DNA from: Dehalococcoidia bacterium UBA2160
GTDB lineage: Bacteria > Chloroflexota > Dehalococcoidia > Lucifugimonadales > UBA1123
Direction: 5' to 3'
Assembly (NCBI GenBank): GCA_002328865.1
Contig: DCWO01000135.1
Location: 1-35,706, forward strand
DNA: 35,706 nt
Positions 8,549 through 17,425 of this stretch are shown here, one piece after another; positions within the stretch are counted from its first letter, which is position 1, and every line of letters begins with the position of its first letter. The notes beneath the pieces were generated by a model. That model was given only the letters and a program-made list of their open reading frames with translations. It was not told the origin of the DNA and did not search any database. The position numbers and the translations under genes are program-made.

Positions 8549-11500
8549 ATGCGCCCTTTAACGACCAACAAGCTCGTACTCAAACGGCTGGTTGACGACT
8601 GGAAGCTGCTCCTAAGCATCTTCGTGGGCATCGTGATCGCGACCAGCCTGGTAGCCGGGGCGCCCATCTATATCAGGACGCTGGAGCGCCAGGGCCTAGA
8701 CACGGCCATCGATCGGTCCGAGCAACGTTTCCTCAACGTCTACACCGTCGCGCCATACACCACCCTGTCCCGCTCCGGGCTGGAAGAGTCCGAGGCGGTC
8801 ATCGACCGGGCTTTGAGCGACAACATCAGCGAGATCTACAGGAACCGCGAGCGCTACATAAAAACCGCCACGTACCTCGTCGGGACACAAGGGCGGAACA
8901 TCACTTTGGGCTCCGACGGCTTCGTCTCCCGCGGCTACTTCCAGTACCTCTCCAACCTGGCCGACCACGTCACGTTCTTGGAAGGTCGCATGGCCACCGA
9001 CAAGATCGAACAAGGCCCCGACGGTCCCGTGATCGAAGGCATACTCGGCAGGATCTCCAGCAGCGCTTTCGACCTCCAAGTTGGCGACGTTGCCGTCCTG
9101 GCGCCATCGGTCGCCGATACAATCAAAGTTACGGTCCGCATCGTAGGGGTGCTTGAAGTCACCGACCCCGAAGAAGAGTATTGGCACCTCAACCCAAATA
9201 TCTTCTTTGCGCCTGAACCCCTGACCGAAACGCCGGACGTCGGCGTGGACATCGACCCCGAAGAGATACCGCTGTCGCTCTTCACGTCGTACGAAGCGAT
9301 GATCGAAGGCGTTGGCGCCTCGTACCCGGGAAGCATGGTCAACTCGACTTGGTTCACGTTCATCGACAAAAACGCGTTGAAGGACTGGTCCAAAAGCGAA
9401 GCGAGATCCAGGTTGGACCAACTGGAGGCCGACGTATCGGAGCAATTTCGAGGGTCCGCGGTCTTCACGGGGATCGACCGGCTGTTGACCAAGCTCGAAC
9501 GGCGAAGTTTCTTCACGAGCGTGCCGCTGCTGCTGCTGCTGGTCGTGATGGTCGTCACGGTGTTGTACTACATCTCGATGATGGTCTCGTATCTGGTCAG
9601 CAATCGCGACAGCGATGTGGCCTTGCTCCGAAGCCGCGGCGTCAGCACGTGGCAACTTACCAGGCTTTACGCTTACGAAGGGCTCATCTTGACCTCGGTG
9701 GCCACGATTATTGCGCCGTTCATCGCAATGGGAACCATATCGATGGCCGGAAAGTTGGGCTACTTCGAAACGATCACCCTGGGGGCCAGGCTGCCCGTTG
9801 CGTTCACTTGGCTGCCGTTTGCCGTTGCGGCGGGCACTGGACTGCTGTGCCTGGCGATCTTCGTGGCGCCGGGCGTGATCGTCGCCCGCACCGGTCTCGT
9901 CGTACACAAGCTGCGGTCTTCCCGACCGCCGTCGACTCCAATTTTCCAGCGATACCATTTGGATGTCGGCCTTCTGGTTTTCGGCGGCCTCATTTTCTGG
10001 GAGCTGTACTCTCGAGGACAGGTGGTCTCCAGAGGGTTGTTCTCCGACGCCACCGTCAACGAGGCGCTGCTGTTCGCGCCGGTGTTGTTGCTCACCGTTG
10101 TGGCGCTTCTGTTCATGCGTTTCTTCCCGCTCATGGTCCGATACTTGAGCGGAGATTCCCCGGCTTTGATGCACATGCTGGCGATCGCCATTCTCGTGGC
10201 CATGGCCTGCGTCATGGGCGTGCGAGGTCTCCGAGCGGACGCAGGTTACGGCTGGTTGTGGGACTTCGCGATCGTGGGTGGTGTCAGCGTCGCATATCTT
10301 GGTGCGAACAGGAGTCCATCGACGTGGAACCGCGCGGCGGGATTGGTCGTGCAGACGGGGCTCGTAGCGCTGTTCATATACAGCGGGATGCCGGGGCGCG
10401 ATGACGTCCTGTTCATCCCAGCCATAGCTCTGGCGCTTCTGGTCCCTGCCCAGCTCATATTCTTGGCAACTCACAATCTTGCGCGCGTCTACCCGGTATG
10501 GACCTCCATGGCAATATGGCACATGTCCCGAAACCCGTTGCAGTACAGTTGGCTCGTGCTCCTGCTGGTGATGGTTACCGGGCTTGCCGTCCTGGCGACC
10601 ACCGTTGGCGGGACGCTGGACCGCAGCTACGAGGAACGAGTCCTCTATGAGGTGGGCGCCGACCTGAGAGTGACCGGCGTGCCCTCGTACTACACACGAA
10701 CGATTGACGACTTCAAGGAAATGTACCTGGAAATACCGGGCGTGACCGCGCTCTCGGTCGCGTTGCGGGGCGGAGGCTCCGTCGGATCGAATTACTCCGG
10801 CTCCAGCTTCAGGATGCTGGCTTTGGAATCGGAAGATTTCCCGTACATCTCTTGGTACCGCAACGATTTCTCTCGACAGCCGCTGTCAGGAATTATGCGT
10901 TCGCTCCAGGGCAGCACCCGGTCGCAGCCGATCGACATACCGGAAGCCGCGACAAGCCTCCGAGTGTGGGCGCAGCCTGAAGAGGCTTACGCAAACATGT
11001 TCCTTTGGATGGTCGTGCGGGACCGCAAGGGCATTCTGGATACACTGTCGCTGGGATCGGTCGGAGAAGCCGAGTGGCACGTGATGGAAGTAGACATACC
11101 CACGGCTCTTGCCAGGCCTTTGTCACTGGTGTCGGTGCAGCTCTACGAGCCGGTTTTCGGACCCGCGGGCACGGTCGGCTCCATCCTCTTGGACGATATC
11201 CAGGCCGTGTTCGACAACGGCACGGAAGCAGTTGTCCTCGACGATTTCGAAGGACCCAACAAGTGGATCACCCTGGCAACGTCATTGATTTCGTCCGATT
11301 CGGTGGGCACAACCCGAGAAGCTCCCCGCAACGGCCAGCGGGCGGGCGTGTTCTCCTTCGGGAAAGACACCGACGCGGGCATCCGCGGGTTCTATCGCAG
11401 CCCTTCCGGCGGTGCGGTGCCGGTGGTGACCAGCTCGACGTTCAGCAAGATCTCCGGGGCTCGGATCGGCGACGAGATCATCGTGAACATATTCGGTCGC

Positions 11501-12205
11501 ATGGTGCCGATCAAGATCATGGACACGGTCGACTTCTTCCCTACATTGGACCCGGCGCAATCGGGCTTCCTGTTGGCCGATCTTGACAACATGTTGGGAC
11601 ACCTCAACCTCCTGAGCCCCACCACGATCATTCGCCCAAACGAGTTGTTCATCGCTGAAGTTCCCGGCGCCGCCGACGCGGTTTACCAGACTGCGTTGCG
11701 GCTGGCCGGTTCCCGAGACCTAGTCCACGATCGGGCAACGATGCTCGAAGACCTTCAGCTCGACCCGCTCATCACGGCCGGTTGGAAGGCCATGGTGTTG
11801 TTGGCAGCGGGCATCGTGGTGTTCTCCGCCTCCATGGGTTACATCACTTACCTTTTGTCGTTTTCGAGTCAGAGCCGTTCGGAGATGGGCTTTTTGCAGG
11901 CGCTGGGCGTCACCAAACGCCAAATGGGTTGGCTGTTGGGGGCGGAGCATCTGGTAATAGTGGCTATCGGATTGATCATCGGAACTGCCACGGGATTTGC
12001 GATGAGCAACATCATGGTGTCCGGGGTTGCAGTCACGGAAACCGGGGAAAAGATCTTGCCCCCGTTCATTCTGACAACTCAGTGGTCGCTCTTGGGACCG
12101 ATATTCGTGATAATGCTGGCGGTATTCGGCGCCGCGCTGTATTGGCTGTCTCGCATGGTCACCAACGTGGACCTGCACGAGATTTCCAGGATGGAAGATG
12201 AATAG
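8549..12205 (+). CDS. Giant ABC exporter permease, FtsX/MacB type, with two FtsX domains and an inserted jelly-roll-like ectodomain
   Basis: A 1218-residue permease. TM1 is at about 20-42, followed by a large extracytoplasmic domain to about 325. A first FtsX block follows with the signature DVALLRSRGVSTWQL near 352-366 and several further TM segments up to about 690. A second ectodomain spans about 700-1070, and a second FtsX block contains SEMGFLQALGVTKRQM near 1110-1125 with the last three TMs. Inside the second ectodomain, SILLDDIQAVF (about 880-890) and VVLDDFEGPNKW (about 893-904) resemble beta-sandwich carbohydrate-binding modules. Most MacB/LolC proteins are 400-650 residues; this size corresponds to a doubled FtsX protein with added domains. 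AAGG lies 6-7 nt before the ATG. It probably pairs with the next permease and the two ATPases to move lipids, lipoproteins or peptides, or to transmit force across the membrane. Confidence 0.9.
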   Translation: MRPLTTNKLVLKRLVDDWKLLLSIFVGIVIATSLVAGAPIYIRTLERQGLDTAIDRSEQRFLNVYTVAPYTTLSRSGLEESEAVIDRALSDNISEIYRNRERYIKTATYLVGTQGRNITLGSDGFVSRGYFQYLSNLADHVTFLEGRMATDKIEQGPDGPVIEGILGRISSSAFDLQVGDVAVLAPSVADTIKVTVRIVGVLEVTDPEEEYWHLNPNIFFAPEPLTETPDVGVDIDPEEIPLSLFTSYEAMIEGVGASYPGSMVNSTWFTFIDKNALKDWSKSEARSRLDQLEADVSEQFRGSAVFTGIDRLLTKLERRSFFTSVPLLLLLVVMVVTVLYYISMMVSYLVSNRDSDVALLRSRGVSTWQLTRLYAYEGLILTSVATIIAPFIAMGTISMAGKLGYFETITLGARLPVAFTWLPFAVAAGTGLLCLAIFVAPGVIVARTGLVVHKLRSSRPPSTPIFQRYHLDVGLLVFGGLIFWELYSRGQVVSRGLFSDATVNEALLFAPVLLLTVVALLFMRFFPLMVRYLSGDSPALMHMLAIAILVAMACVMGVRGLRADAGYGWLWDFAIVGGVSVAYLGANRSPSTWNRAAGLVVQTGLVALFIYSGMPGRDDVLFIPAIALALLVPAQLIFLATHNLARVYPVWTSMAIWHMSRNPLQYSWLVLLLVMVTGLAVLATTVGGTLDRSYEERVLYEVGADLRVTGVPSYYTRTIDDFKEMYLEIPGVTALSVALRGGGSVGSNYSGSSFRMLALESEDFPYISWYRNDFSRQPLSGIMRSLQGSTRSQPIDIPEAATSLRVWAQPEEAYANMFLWMVVRDRKGILDTLSLGSVGEAEWHVMEVDIPTALARPLSLVSVQLYEPVFGPAGTVGSILLDDIQAVFDNGTEAVVLDDFEGPNKWITLATSLISSDSVGTTREAPRNGQRAGVFSFGKDTDAGIRGFYRSPSGGAVPVVTSSTFSKISGARIGDEIIVNIFGRMVPIKIMDTVDFFPTLDPAQSGFLLADLDNMLGHLNLLSPTTIIRPNELFIAEVPGAADAVYQTALRLAGSRDLVHDRATMLEDLQLDPLITAGWKAMVLLAAGIVVFSASMGYITYLLSFSSQSRSEMGFLQALGVTKRQMGWLLGAEHLVIVAIGLIIGTATGFAMSNIMVSGVAVTETGEKILPPFILTTQWSLLGPIFVIMLAVFGAALYWLSRMVTNVDLHEISRMEDE

Positions 12206-12217
12206 GAAATTGGCTCG

Positions 12218-15200
12218 ATGAACCTGATAAGGATTGCGATCAGGTTGGCAAGGGCCTGGCCCCTCGTAATCAAACGTGCAATCGCTGGTTGGCGTTTGCT
12301 GTCGACGGTCGTAATCGGAGTGCTTCTAGCATGCGCCATCATGGCCGGCACGGTCATCTACTTCGACGCCCTCAAAGAACTGGCCCTGAAAAGCGCATTG
12401 GACCAGTTGAACACCAACGCCACGAACATTGTGGTCAAATCCGACCGGGGCCCGACAACTCGAACGGAAGCAGCAAGCGTGACTCGGGTCATGAACGAGG
12501 AGATCGACCGCCGCACCGCATGGCTCCTCAAGGACCGTGTCTCCGGCGTGAAGTCCGCGACCTTCTTCGTCTCCGAACTCGGACAGGAGGCGACGGCCGG
12601 AGTCGACAACAACCGAGCCTATTTCTTCCACGTCCCCACGTTCGACGAACACATCACGATCCTCCCCGGAGGGCGCGTCCCGGCGACTCAGCCCGTCAAC
12701 GCCGTGGGTGAGCCGCTAACACTCGAGGTGCTTGCGCCTGTCGAAGCGGCAGAGTCGTTTGGCGTGGGTGTTGATAGCCAGCTCTCGACGGTGCCGTATT
12801 GGAGTGATGCTCTGCCTCACGTCCGCGTGAAGATCGTTGGGGTGTACGCCAGGAACGATCCGACCGATCAGTTCTGGTATCTAGAAGACCGGATCTTGCG
12901 CGCCTCCACCTCGGGCAGTTTCACCACGATCCCCTTCCAGTTGCCCGAAGAGGTTTACTTCGACGTTTTGGGCGCTGGATTCAAGCAGATGGACAGCACC
13001 TACGGTTGGCTGCTGATCGTCGATCCGGACAAGCTCAACGCCGGAAACGCCACGTTCGCGAGGGCCAGCATCGAATCAATGAGGCGACGCCTTTCCGCCA
13101 CTCTGTTCAGCTACAGGCAGATCACGTCCCTCGACGACACCCTGGAGGAGTACGACAAGCGCCTGTTCTTCTCCAAGCTGCCGATGTTCATCATCCTCGT
13201 CCTGATCTCGGTCGTAATCCTATACTACGTCGTCACTATGTCCTCGCTCTTGGTGGAGCAACAGCGGTCGGATATCGTCCTGCTGCGAAGCCGAGGCTCG
13301 ACCTCCGCGCAGATCCTCGCCGTATTCGTGCTCGAAGGCGCAACCATTGCCGTGCTCGCCGTGGTCGTCGCGCCGATTCTTGCGGCGGTCGTCATAAGCC
13401 TGCTGGGGTATACGCCTGCGTTCTCGGACTTGAGCGGCAACAGCAGGTTGGTCGTCAGCCTACCGCGCGGGGCGTTCATGATGAGCGCCGTCGGGGGATT
13501 GTTCAGCTTCGTGGCGCTATTGACGCCGGCCGTGCAGGCCTCCCGCATCGGCGTCACGACGCACCGCCAGGAATCTGCACGACCAACCAGCCAGCCCTTC
13601 TATCAACGCTACTACCTGGACGTGCTGCTGCTGGCAATCGGGATCCTTCTGTTCCGGCAACTCAACCAACAGGGCTCGGTGGTTGCGGTGAGCATATTCG
13701 GAGCGGTTGCAGTCGACCAGGTCCTCTTGGCCGTGCCGGCTGTGATATTGGTCGCATCGGCGCTGGTGCTGTTGAGGCTGTTTCCGCTGACCATGAGGAT
13801 CGCCAGCAGGCTGTTCGCGCCGGTGCTTCCGGCCGGGTTGGTCATCGGCCTATGGCAGATGGCCCGAAATCCGACGCACTACGCCCGGCTTTCGTTGCTG
13901 TTGATACTGATGGCCGGATTGGGCATATTTGCCGCCAGCTTCGGAGGCACCCTGGAACGCAGCTTCGAGGAGCGGGCGCTATACTCCACGGGCGCCGACA
14001 TTCGGATGACGGGGGTGCTCCTCAACACCCGCGGGTCGTCGGAGCCGTTGCTGGGCACACTCGAAGCCCTGCCGTCGGTGAGCAACGTCGGTCTCGCGTT
14101 CAGAGGGTTCGGTTCGGACCTGTCGAAACTGCTCGGAGAATCGTACACGATGTTCGCCATCGACGGAGAGGCGATCATGGACATCGGCTGGTTTCGCGGA
14201 GATTTTTCGGACGGACCAATGAGGCCGAAGGTGACAACGCTGGCGAACCCGACTCCGCCCCAAGGCATCGCTCTGCCTGTCAGCGCCGAGTCCGTTGGCG
14301 TCACCATCAAAGCGGACAGAGAGCATCCGACGGTCGTGGTCGCCGCGAGGCTCAAGGACGCCAACGGGCGGTACTTCACGTACCTCCTTGGACGATTGGA
14401 CTCGAACCAATGGCTTGATTTGGAGAGCGAATTCGAGCGTGTGAGCCAGTTCAGGCGCGTCGAATTGCTGCAACCCGTGGCGCCGCTGACGCTGGTCTCC
14501 TTGACCGTGCATGAAACCAGCAGCAGAAACAGGCTGCGGGCGGGCTCGGTCGCGATAACTGAGGTGTACGCGAAGTTGGCGAGCGGCGACGTTCAGGTAG
14601 TCGAGCCGTTCGACTCAGTGGAACAGTGGAACATCCTGCAAGCAGTGCCCCAGTCCGAATCCGACATCTGGCGAACCTTCGAGGACCCGACGACCACCGA
14701 CGGCATCGCCTCGTTCATCTGGTCCGAGGGCGGTCCCCTCATGAGCCGAGGCGTGTTCCATGGCCCTCCGATGGCGCCGCTGGACGTAGTAGCCACGAAA
14801 TCGTTCCTGAAGATCAACAAACATGATGTCGGAGACGTCTTCGAAGTGTCCGTACAAGGACACCGTCTCGACGTCACGTTGGTGGACGAGATCGAGTACT
14901 TTCCAACGCTCGACACGAACAGCAAGTCCTACCTCATCGGCGACCTGGATTCGGTATCCAGCTACGCAAATTTGGAAGCCAACAGCAGCGAGGTCAAACC
15001 GAACGAGATCTGGATTTCCACCGACGACCTTGCCGAACGGGCACAGCTCGTCGACATATTGGGCCAGGACGAGCCGTTCATCTCTCGCGTCGTTCACGAC
15101 CGTGTCCGCGAATTCGACGAGTCCAGGGTCGATCCGCTGGTAGACGCCGGGTGGAACGCCCTCCTGTTCGTAGCGTTCGCGGCTGTGTTCACCCTGAGCG

Positions 15201-15574
15201 GATTGGGTTTTTTGGTGCACGCATACGTGTCGTTCAAGAGCAGGGAAGTCCAATTCGCCCTGATGCGTACTATCGGCTTCACCATGAAGCAACTCATGGC
15301 GCTCGTGTTCTTGGAGCAGGTGCTCGTCATAGGCGCCGGACTGGCGTTGGGGACGTGGATGGGCGGCAGACTGGGCGAGATCATGATGCCATACCTGAGC
15401 CACGACGATTTAGGCGTGCAGGTGCTTCCGCCTTTCATCATCGAAGTAAACTGGGGAACGTTGGCCGTCACCTATGGAGCGATGGCCTTGCTCTTCGCGT
15501 TCATAATCACGGGCGTGATTCTATTCGTTCGCAGGATCTCGCTCCAGCGCATCCTACGTCTCGGCGAAGTGTAG
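12218..15574 (+). CDS. Second giant FtsX/MacB-type ABC permease, paralogue of its upstream neighbour
   Basis: A 1118-residue protein with the same layout as the gene 12 nt upstream: TM near 28-48, a first ectodomain to about 320, and a first FtsX block with DIVLLRSRGSTSAQIL near 352-367. A middle TM cluster ends with ERSFEERALYSTGADIRMTG near 580. The second ectodomain follows, then a C-terminal FtsX block with VQFALMRTIGFTMKQL near 1010-1025. The second ectodomain again holds beta-sandwich features, with QWLDLESEF near 730 and VVEPFDSVEQW near 793-803. Shared motifs such as FFPTLD/YFPTLD and NEIWIS/NELFIA show that the two permeases arose by duplication. They are likely to form a heterodimer. 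Confidence 0.9.
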   Translation: MNLIRIAIRLARAWPLVIKRAIAGWRLLSTVVIGVLLACAIMAGTVIYFDALKELALKSALDQLNTNATNIVVKSDRGPTTRTEAASVTRVMNEEIDRRTAWLLKDRVSGVKSATFFVSELGQEATAGVDNNRAYFFHVPTFDEHITILPGGRVPATQPVNAVGEPLTLEVLAPVEAAESFGVGVDSQLSTVPYWSDALPHVRVKIVGVYARNDPTDQFWYLEDRILRASTSGSFTTIPFQLPEEVYFDVLGAGFKQMDSTYGWLLIVDPDKLNAGNATFARASIESMRRRLSATLFSYRQITSLDDTLEEYDKRLFFSKLPMFIILVLISVVILYYVVTMSSLLVEQQRSDIVLLRSRGSTSAQILAVFVLEGATIAVLAVVVAPILAAVVISLLGYTPAFSDLSGNSRLVVSLPRGAFMMSAVGGLFSFVALLTPAVQASRIGVTTHRQESARPTSQPFYQRYYLDVLLLAIGILLFRQLNQQGSVVAVSIFGAVAVDQVLLAVPAVILVASALVLLRLFPLTMRIASRLFAPVLPAGLVIGLWQMARNPTHYARLSLLLILMAGLGIFAASFGGTLERSFEERALYSTGADIRMTGVLLNTRGSSEPLLGTLEALPSVSNVGLAFRGFGSDLSKLLGESYTMFAIDGEAIMDIGWFRGDFSDGPMRPKVTTLANPTPPQGIALPVSAESVGVTIKADREHPTVVVAARLKDANGRYFTYLLGRLDSNQWLDLESEFERVSQFRRVELLQPVAPLTLVSLTVHETSSRNRLRAGSVAITEVYAKLASGDVQVVEPFDSVEQWNILQAVPQSESDIWRTFEDPTTTDGIASFIWSEGGPLMSRGVFHGPPMAPLDVVATKSFLKINKHDVGDVFEVSVQGHRLDVTLVDEIEYFPTLDTNSKSYLIGDLDSVSSYANLEANSSEVKPNEIWISTDDLAERAQLVDILGQDEPFISRVVHDRVREFDESRVDPLVDAGWNALLFVAFAAVFTLSGLGFLVHAYVSFKSREVQFALMRTIGFTMKQLMALVFLEQVLVIGAGLALGTWMGGRLGEIMMPYLSHDDLGVQVLPPFIIEVNWGTLAVTYGAMALLFAFIITGVILFVRRISLQRILRLGEV

Positions 15575-15603
15575 GATGATATATGATAAGTTTGGCGACA
15601 GTC

Positions 15604-15618
15604 GGCGCCCCGGGCGCC
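15604..15618 (+). other. GC-rich stem-loop between permease and ATPase genes
   Basis: GGCGCC (15604-15609) and GGCGCC (15613-15618) flank CCG and can form a very stable short hairpin. It abuts the AGAGGTGA ribosome binding site of the first ATPase gene. It lacks a T-tract, so it is unlikely to terminate; a role in mRNA processing or in setting the permease-to-ATPase expression ratio is possible. Confidence 0.35.
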
Positions 15619-15629
15619 AGAGGTGACTG

Positions 15630-16517
15630 ATGACCCTTGCCAACGAAAACGCTTACGTCCTGTGCGAGGACCTGTTCAAGATCTACAAGATAGCCGACCT
15701 TGAGGTCGTCGCTCTTCGAGGGTTGGACCTTGAAGTCAGACGCGGCGAGGTCGTCGCCATCGTGGGCGCCAGCGGGAGCGGCAAGAGCACGCTGCTGAAC
15801 ATTCTAGCGGGATACGACGCCCCTTCAGCAGGCCGGGTCACTGTCGGAGGCAAGGACCTGCTTCAAATGGGCGGCAAAGACGTCGAGGACTACAGGCGAA
15901 ACGACGTGGGGTTCATCTGGCAGCAAACCAGCCGAAACATGTTCCCGTATCTCACCTCGATAGAAAACGTGGCGCTGCCCATGATGCTCACCAACAAACC
16001 GGGCAAGGAGAGACAGGAGCGCGCCAAAGAGCTGCTGGAGATCGTTGGGTTGGGGCACAGACTGGACCACACGCCGGAGAAGCTCTCAGGCGGTGAACAG
16101 CAACGAGTCGCCATCGCGGTCGCTCTGGCCAACGACCCCCCTTTGCTGCTCGCCGACGAGCCCACCGGGGAATTGGATGACGCCACTGCGGCGGAGATAC
16201 TGGACCTGTTCGGCTCCGTCAACCGGGAGTTGGGAACAACGATCCTCATCGTCACCCACGATCCGGACATCGCCTACAAAGTCGGCAGGGTCGTCATGAT
16301 CCGGGATGGCAAGATGTCCACTGAGGTCCGGCGAAAGGTAACGTTCCAACGCATTACCGGAGACCGGGACAAAGAAGAGCCGTTGGAAGAGTTCACCCTT
16401 GTCGACGCCAGCGGAAGAGTCCAGATACCGAGGGATCTGCTCGACAGCCTGAAGATCAAGGACAAGGCGCGGGTCACGATCGAAAACGGCACCGTAACGT
16501 TGCGGCCCGAGGAGTAA
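15630..16517 (+). CDS. ABC transporter ATP-binding protein (MacB/LolD type) with C-terminal AbrB-like domain
   Basis: A 295-residue protein. Residues 10-230 are a complete ABC ATPase: Walker A GASGSGKST at 46-54, Q-loop WQQTS near 97-101, signature LSGGEQQR at 152-159, Walker B LLLADEPTGELD at 172-183 and switch His at 210. The length and the EPTGELD form are typical of the MacB/LolD group that serves FtsX-type permeases. Residues 255-294 form an extra module, VDASGRVQIPRDLLDSL followed by KIKDKARVTIENGTVTLRP. This closely follows the SpoVT/AbrB swapped-hairpin pattern (D..GR..IP...R..L.I....V.....G.I.L.P). An AGAGGTGA sequence precedes the ATG. The AbrB-like tail could be a dimerisation or DNA-binding element. 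Confidence 0.93.
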   Translation: MTLANENAYVLCEDLFKIYKIADLEVVALRGLDLEVRRGEVVAIVGASGSGKSTLLNILAGYDAPSAGRVTVGGKDLLQMGGKDVEDYRRNDVGFIWQQTSRNMFPYLTSIENVALPMMLTNKPGKERQERAKELLEIVGLGHRLDHTPEKLSGGEQQRVAIAVALANDPPLLLADEPTGELDDATAAEILDLFGSVNRELGTTILIVTHDPDIAYKVGRVVMIRDGKMSTEVRRKVTFQRITGDRDKEEPLEEFTLVDASGRVQIPRDLLDSLKIKDKARVTIENGTVTLRPEE

Positions 16518-16521
16518 CCGG

Positions 16522-17235
16522 ATGAGCAGAGTCGTACCTCTGATATCGACCCACAATCTCACGCGGAGCTACCAGGTGGGCTCCGAGACGATCAACGCCC
16601 TCCGCGGCATCGACATGACCGTTTCGCCCGGCCAGTTCATAGCGGTCGTCGGCCGATCGGGTTCCGGCAAGACCACGCTCTTGAACATCCTAGCCGGATT
16701 GGACAAGCCGTCCGACGGCCAGGTGCTCTTCCAGGATAGGGACCTGGGCACTATGAACGAAAAAGAGCTGACCGAAATCAGACGCCACAAGATCGGGTTC
16801 GTTTTCCAGTCCTTTGGTCTGCTGCCGCTCCTGTCCGCCTTCGAGAACGTCGAGCTGCCCCTGCGCATCGCGGGCGTCCGCACTCGAGAGCGGGAGGCTC
16901 GCACCAGGGAGACGCTCGAGATAGTAGGGCTGTGGAATCGCGCCAAGCACCGCCCATACGAGCTGTCCGGCGGCGAGCAACAGCGCGTCGCCATCGCCAG
17001 GGCCATCGTTAACAACCCGCCGCTGATACTGGCTGACGAGCCCACCGGCGAATTGGACTCGACCAACGCCCGAGCGATATTCGGCCTCTTCAAGGACATG
17101 GTCAAAGCGCAGGGCATAAGCGTCCTCTCCGCCACCCACGACTCCACGCTTCTGGCCATGGCCGACGAGGTAAAAGAGATTCGCGACGGCAAACTCTCCG
17201 ACGCCACGAACCTCGGCCACCGATACCGCGACTGA
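16522..17235 (+). CDS. ABC transporter ATP-binding protein (MacB/LolD type)
   Basis: A 237-residue ATPase starting 4 nt after the preceding gene, with its ribosome binding site GAGGAG overlapping that gene's stop codon; the two are surely co-translated. Walker A is GRSGSGKTT at 44-52, the Q-loop is VFQSFGLLP at about 94-102, the signature is LSGGEQQR at 148-155, Walker B is LILADEPTGELD at 168-179 and the switch His is at 206. It lacks the C-terminal AbrB-like tail of its neighbour and is the ordinary LolD/MacB length. With two permeases and two ATPases, a heteromeric exporter with two different nucleotide-binding subunits is likely. Confidence 0.94.
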   Translation: MSRVVPLISTHNLTRSYQVGSETINALRGIDMTVSPGQFIAVVGRSGSGKTTLLNILAGLDKPSDGQVLFQDRDLGTMNEKELTEIRRHKIGFVFQSFGLLPLLSAFENVELPLRIAGVRTREREARTRETLEIVGLWNRAKHRPYELSGGEQQRVAIARAIVNNPPLILADEPTGELDSTNARAIFGLFKDMVKAQGISVLSATHDSTLLAMADEVKEIRDGKLSDATNLGHRYRD

Positions 17236-17271
17236 CCGGACCGGATCAACGTCCGTCGAGCCCGCGGCGCC

Positions 17272-17307
17272 CAGACCGGCAAGGCGACCTAAGATCGCGC
17301 CGGTCTG
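17272..17307 (+). other. Inverted repeat after the ABC operon
   Basis: CAGACCGGC (17272-17280) and GCCGGTCTG (17299-17307) are perfect 9-bp complements with an 18-nt loop, 37 nt past the last ATPase stop codon. No T-tract follows, so it is not a classical intrinsic terminator, but its place at the end of an operon suggests a 3' stabilising hairpin or Rho-type end. Confidence 0.4.
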
Positions 17308-17425
17308 CATGTCGATAGACGACACGCAGTTTGCGACCAAAACTCACCGCCTGCAGCATTGCCTTTTTCTAAGACACGTATTAGACTTGTGTCAGCACAC
17401 GTGTTCTCAGGAGGATCTTGCCTGC

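Noticed and set aside
9520..9545. CTG triplet run in the first permease
   Set aside because: It encodes a poly-Leu stretch at the start of a TM helix and needs no further explanation.
8696..10522. 608-residue minus-strand frame opposite the first permease
   Set aside because: It is rich in His, Arg, Asp, Gln with no domain; the plus strand has clear FtsX motifs and TM segments.
13006..14418. 470-residue plus-strand frame inside the second permease
   Set aside because: Arg-rich, motif-free, and shifted by one frame from the FtsX permease.
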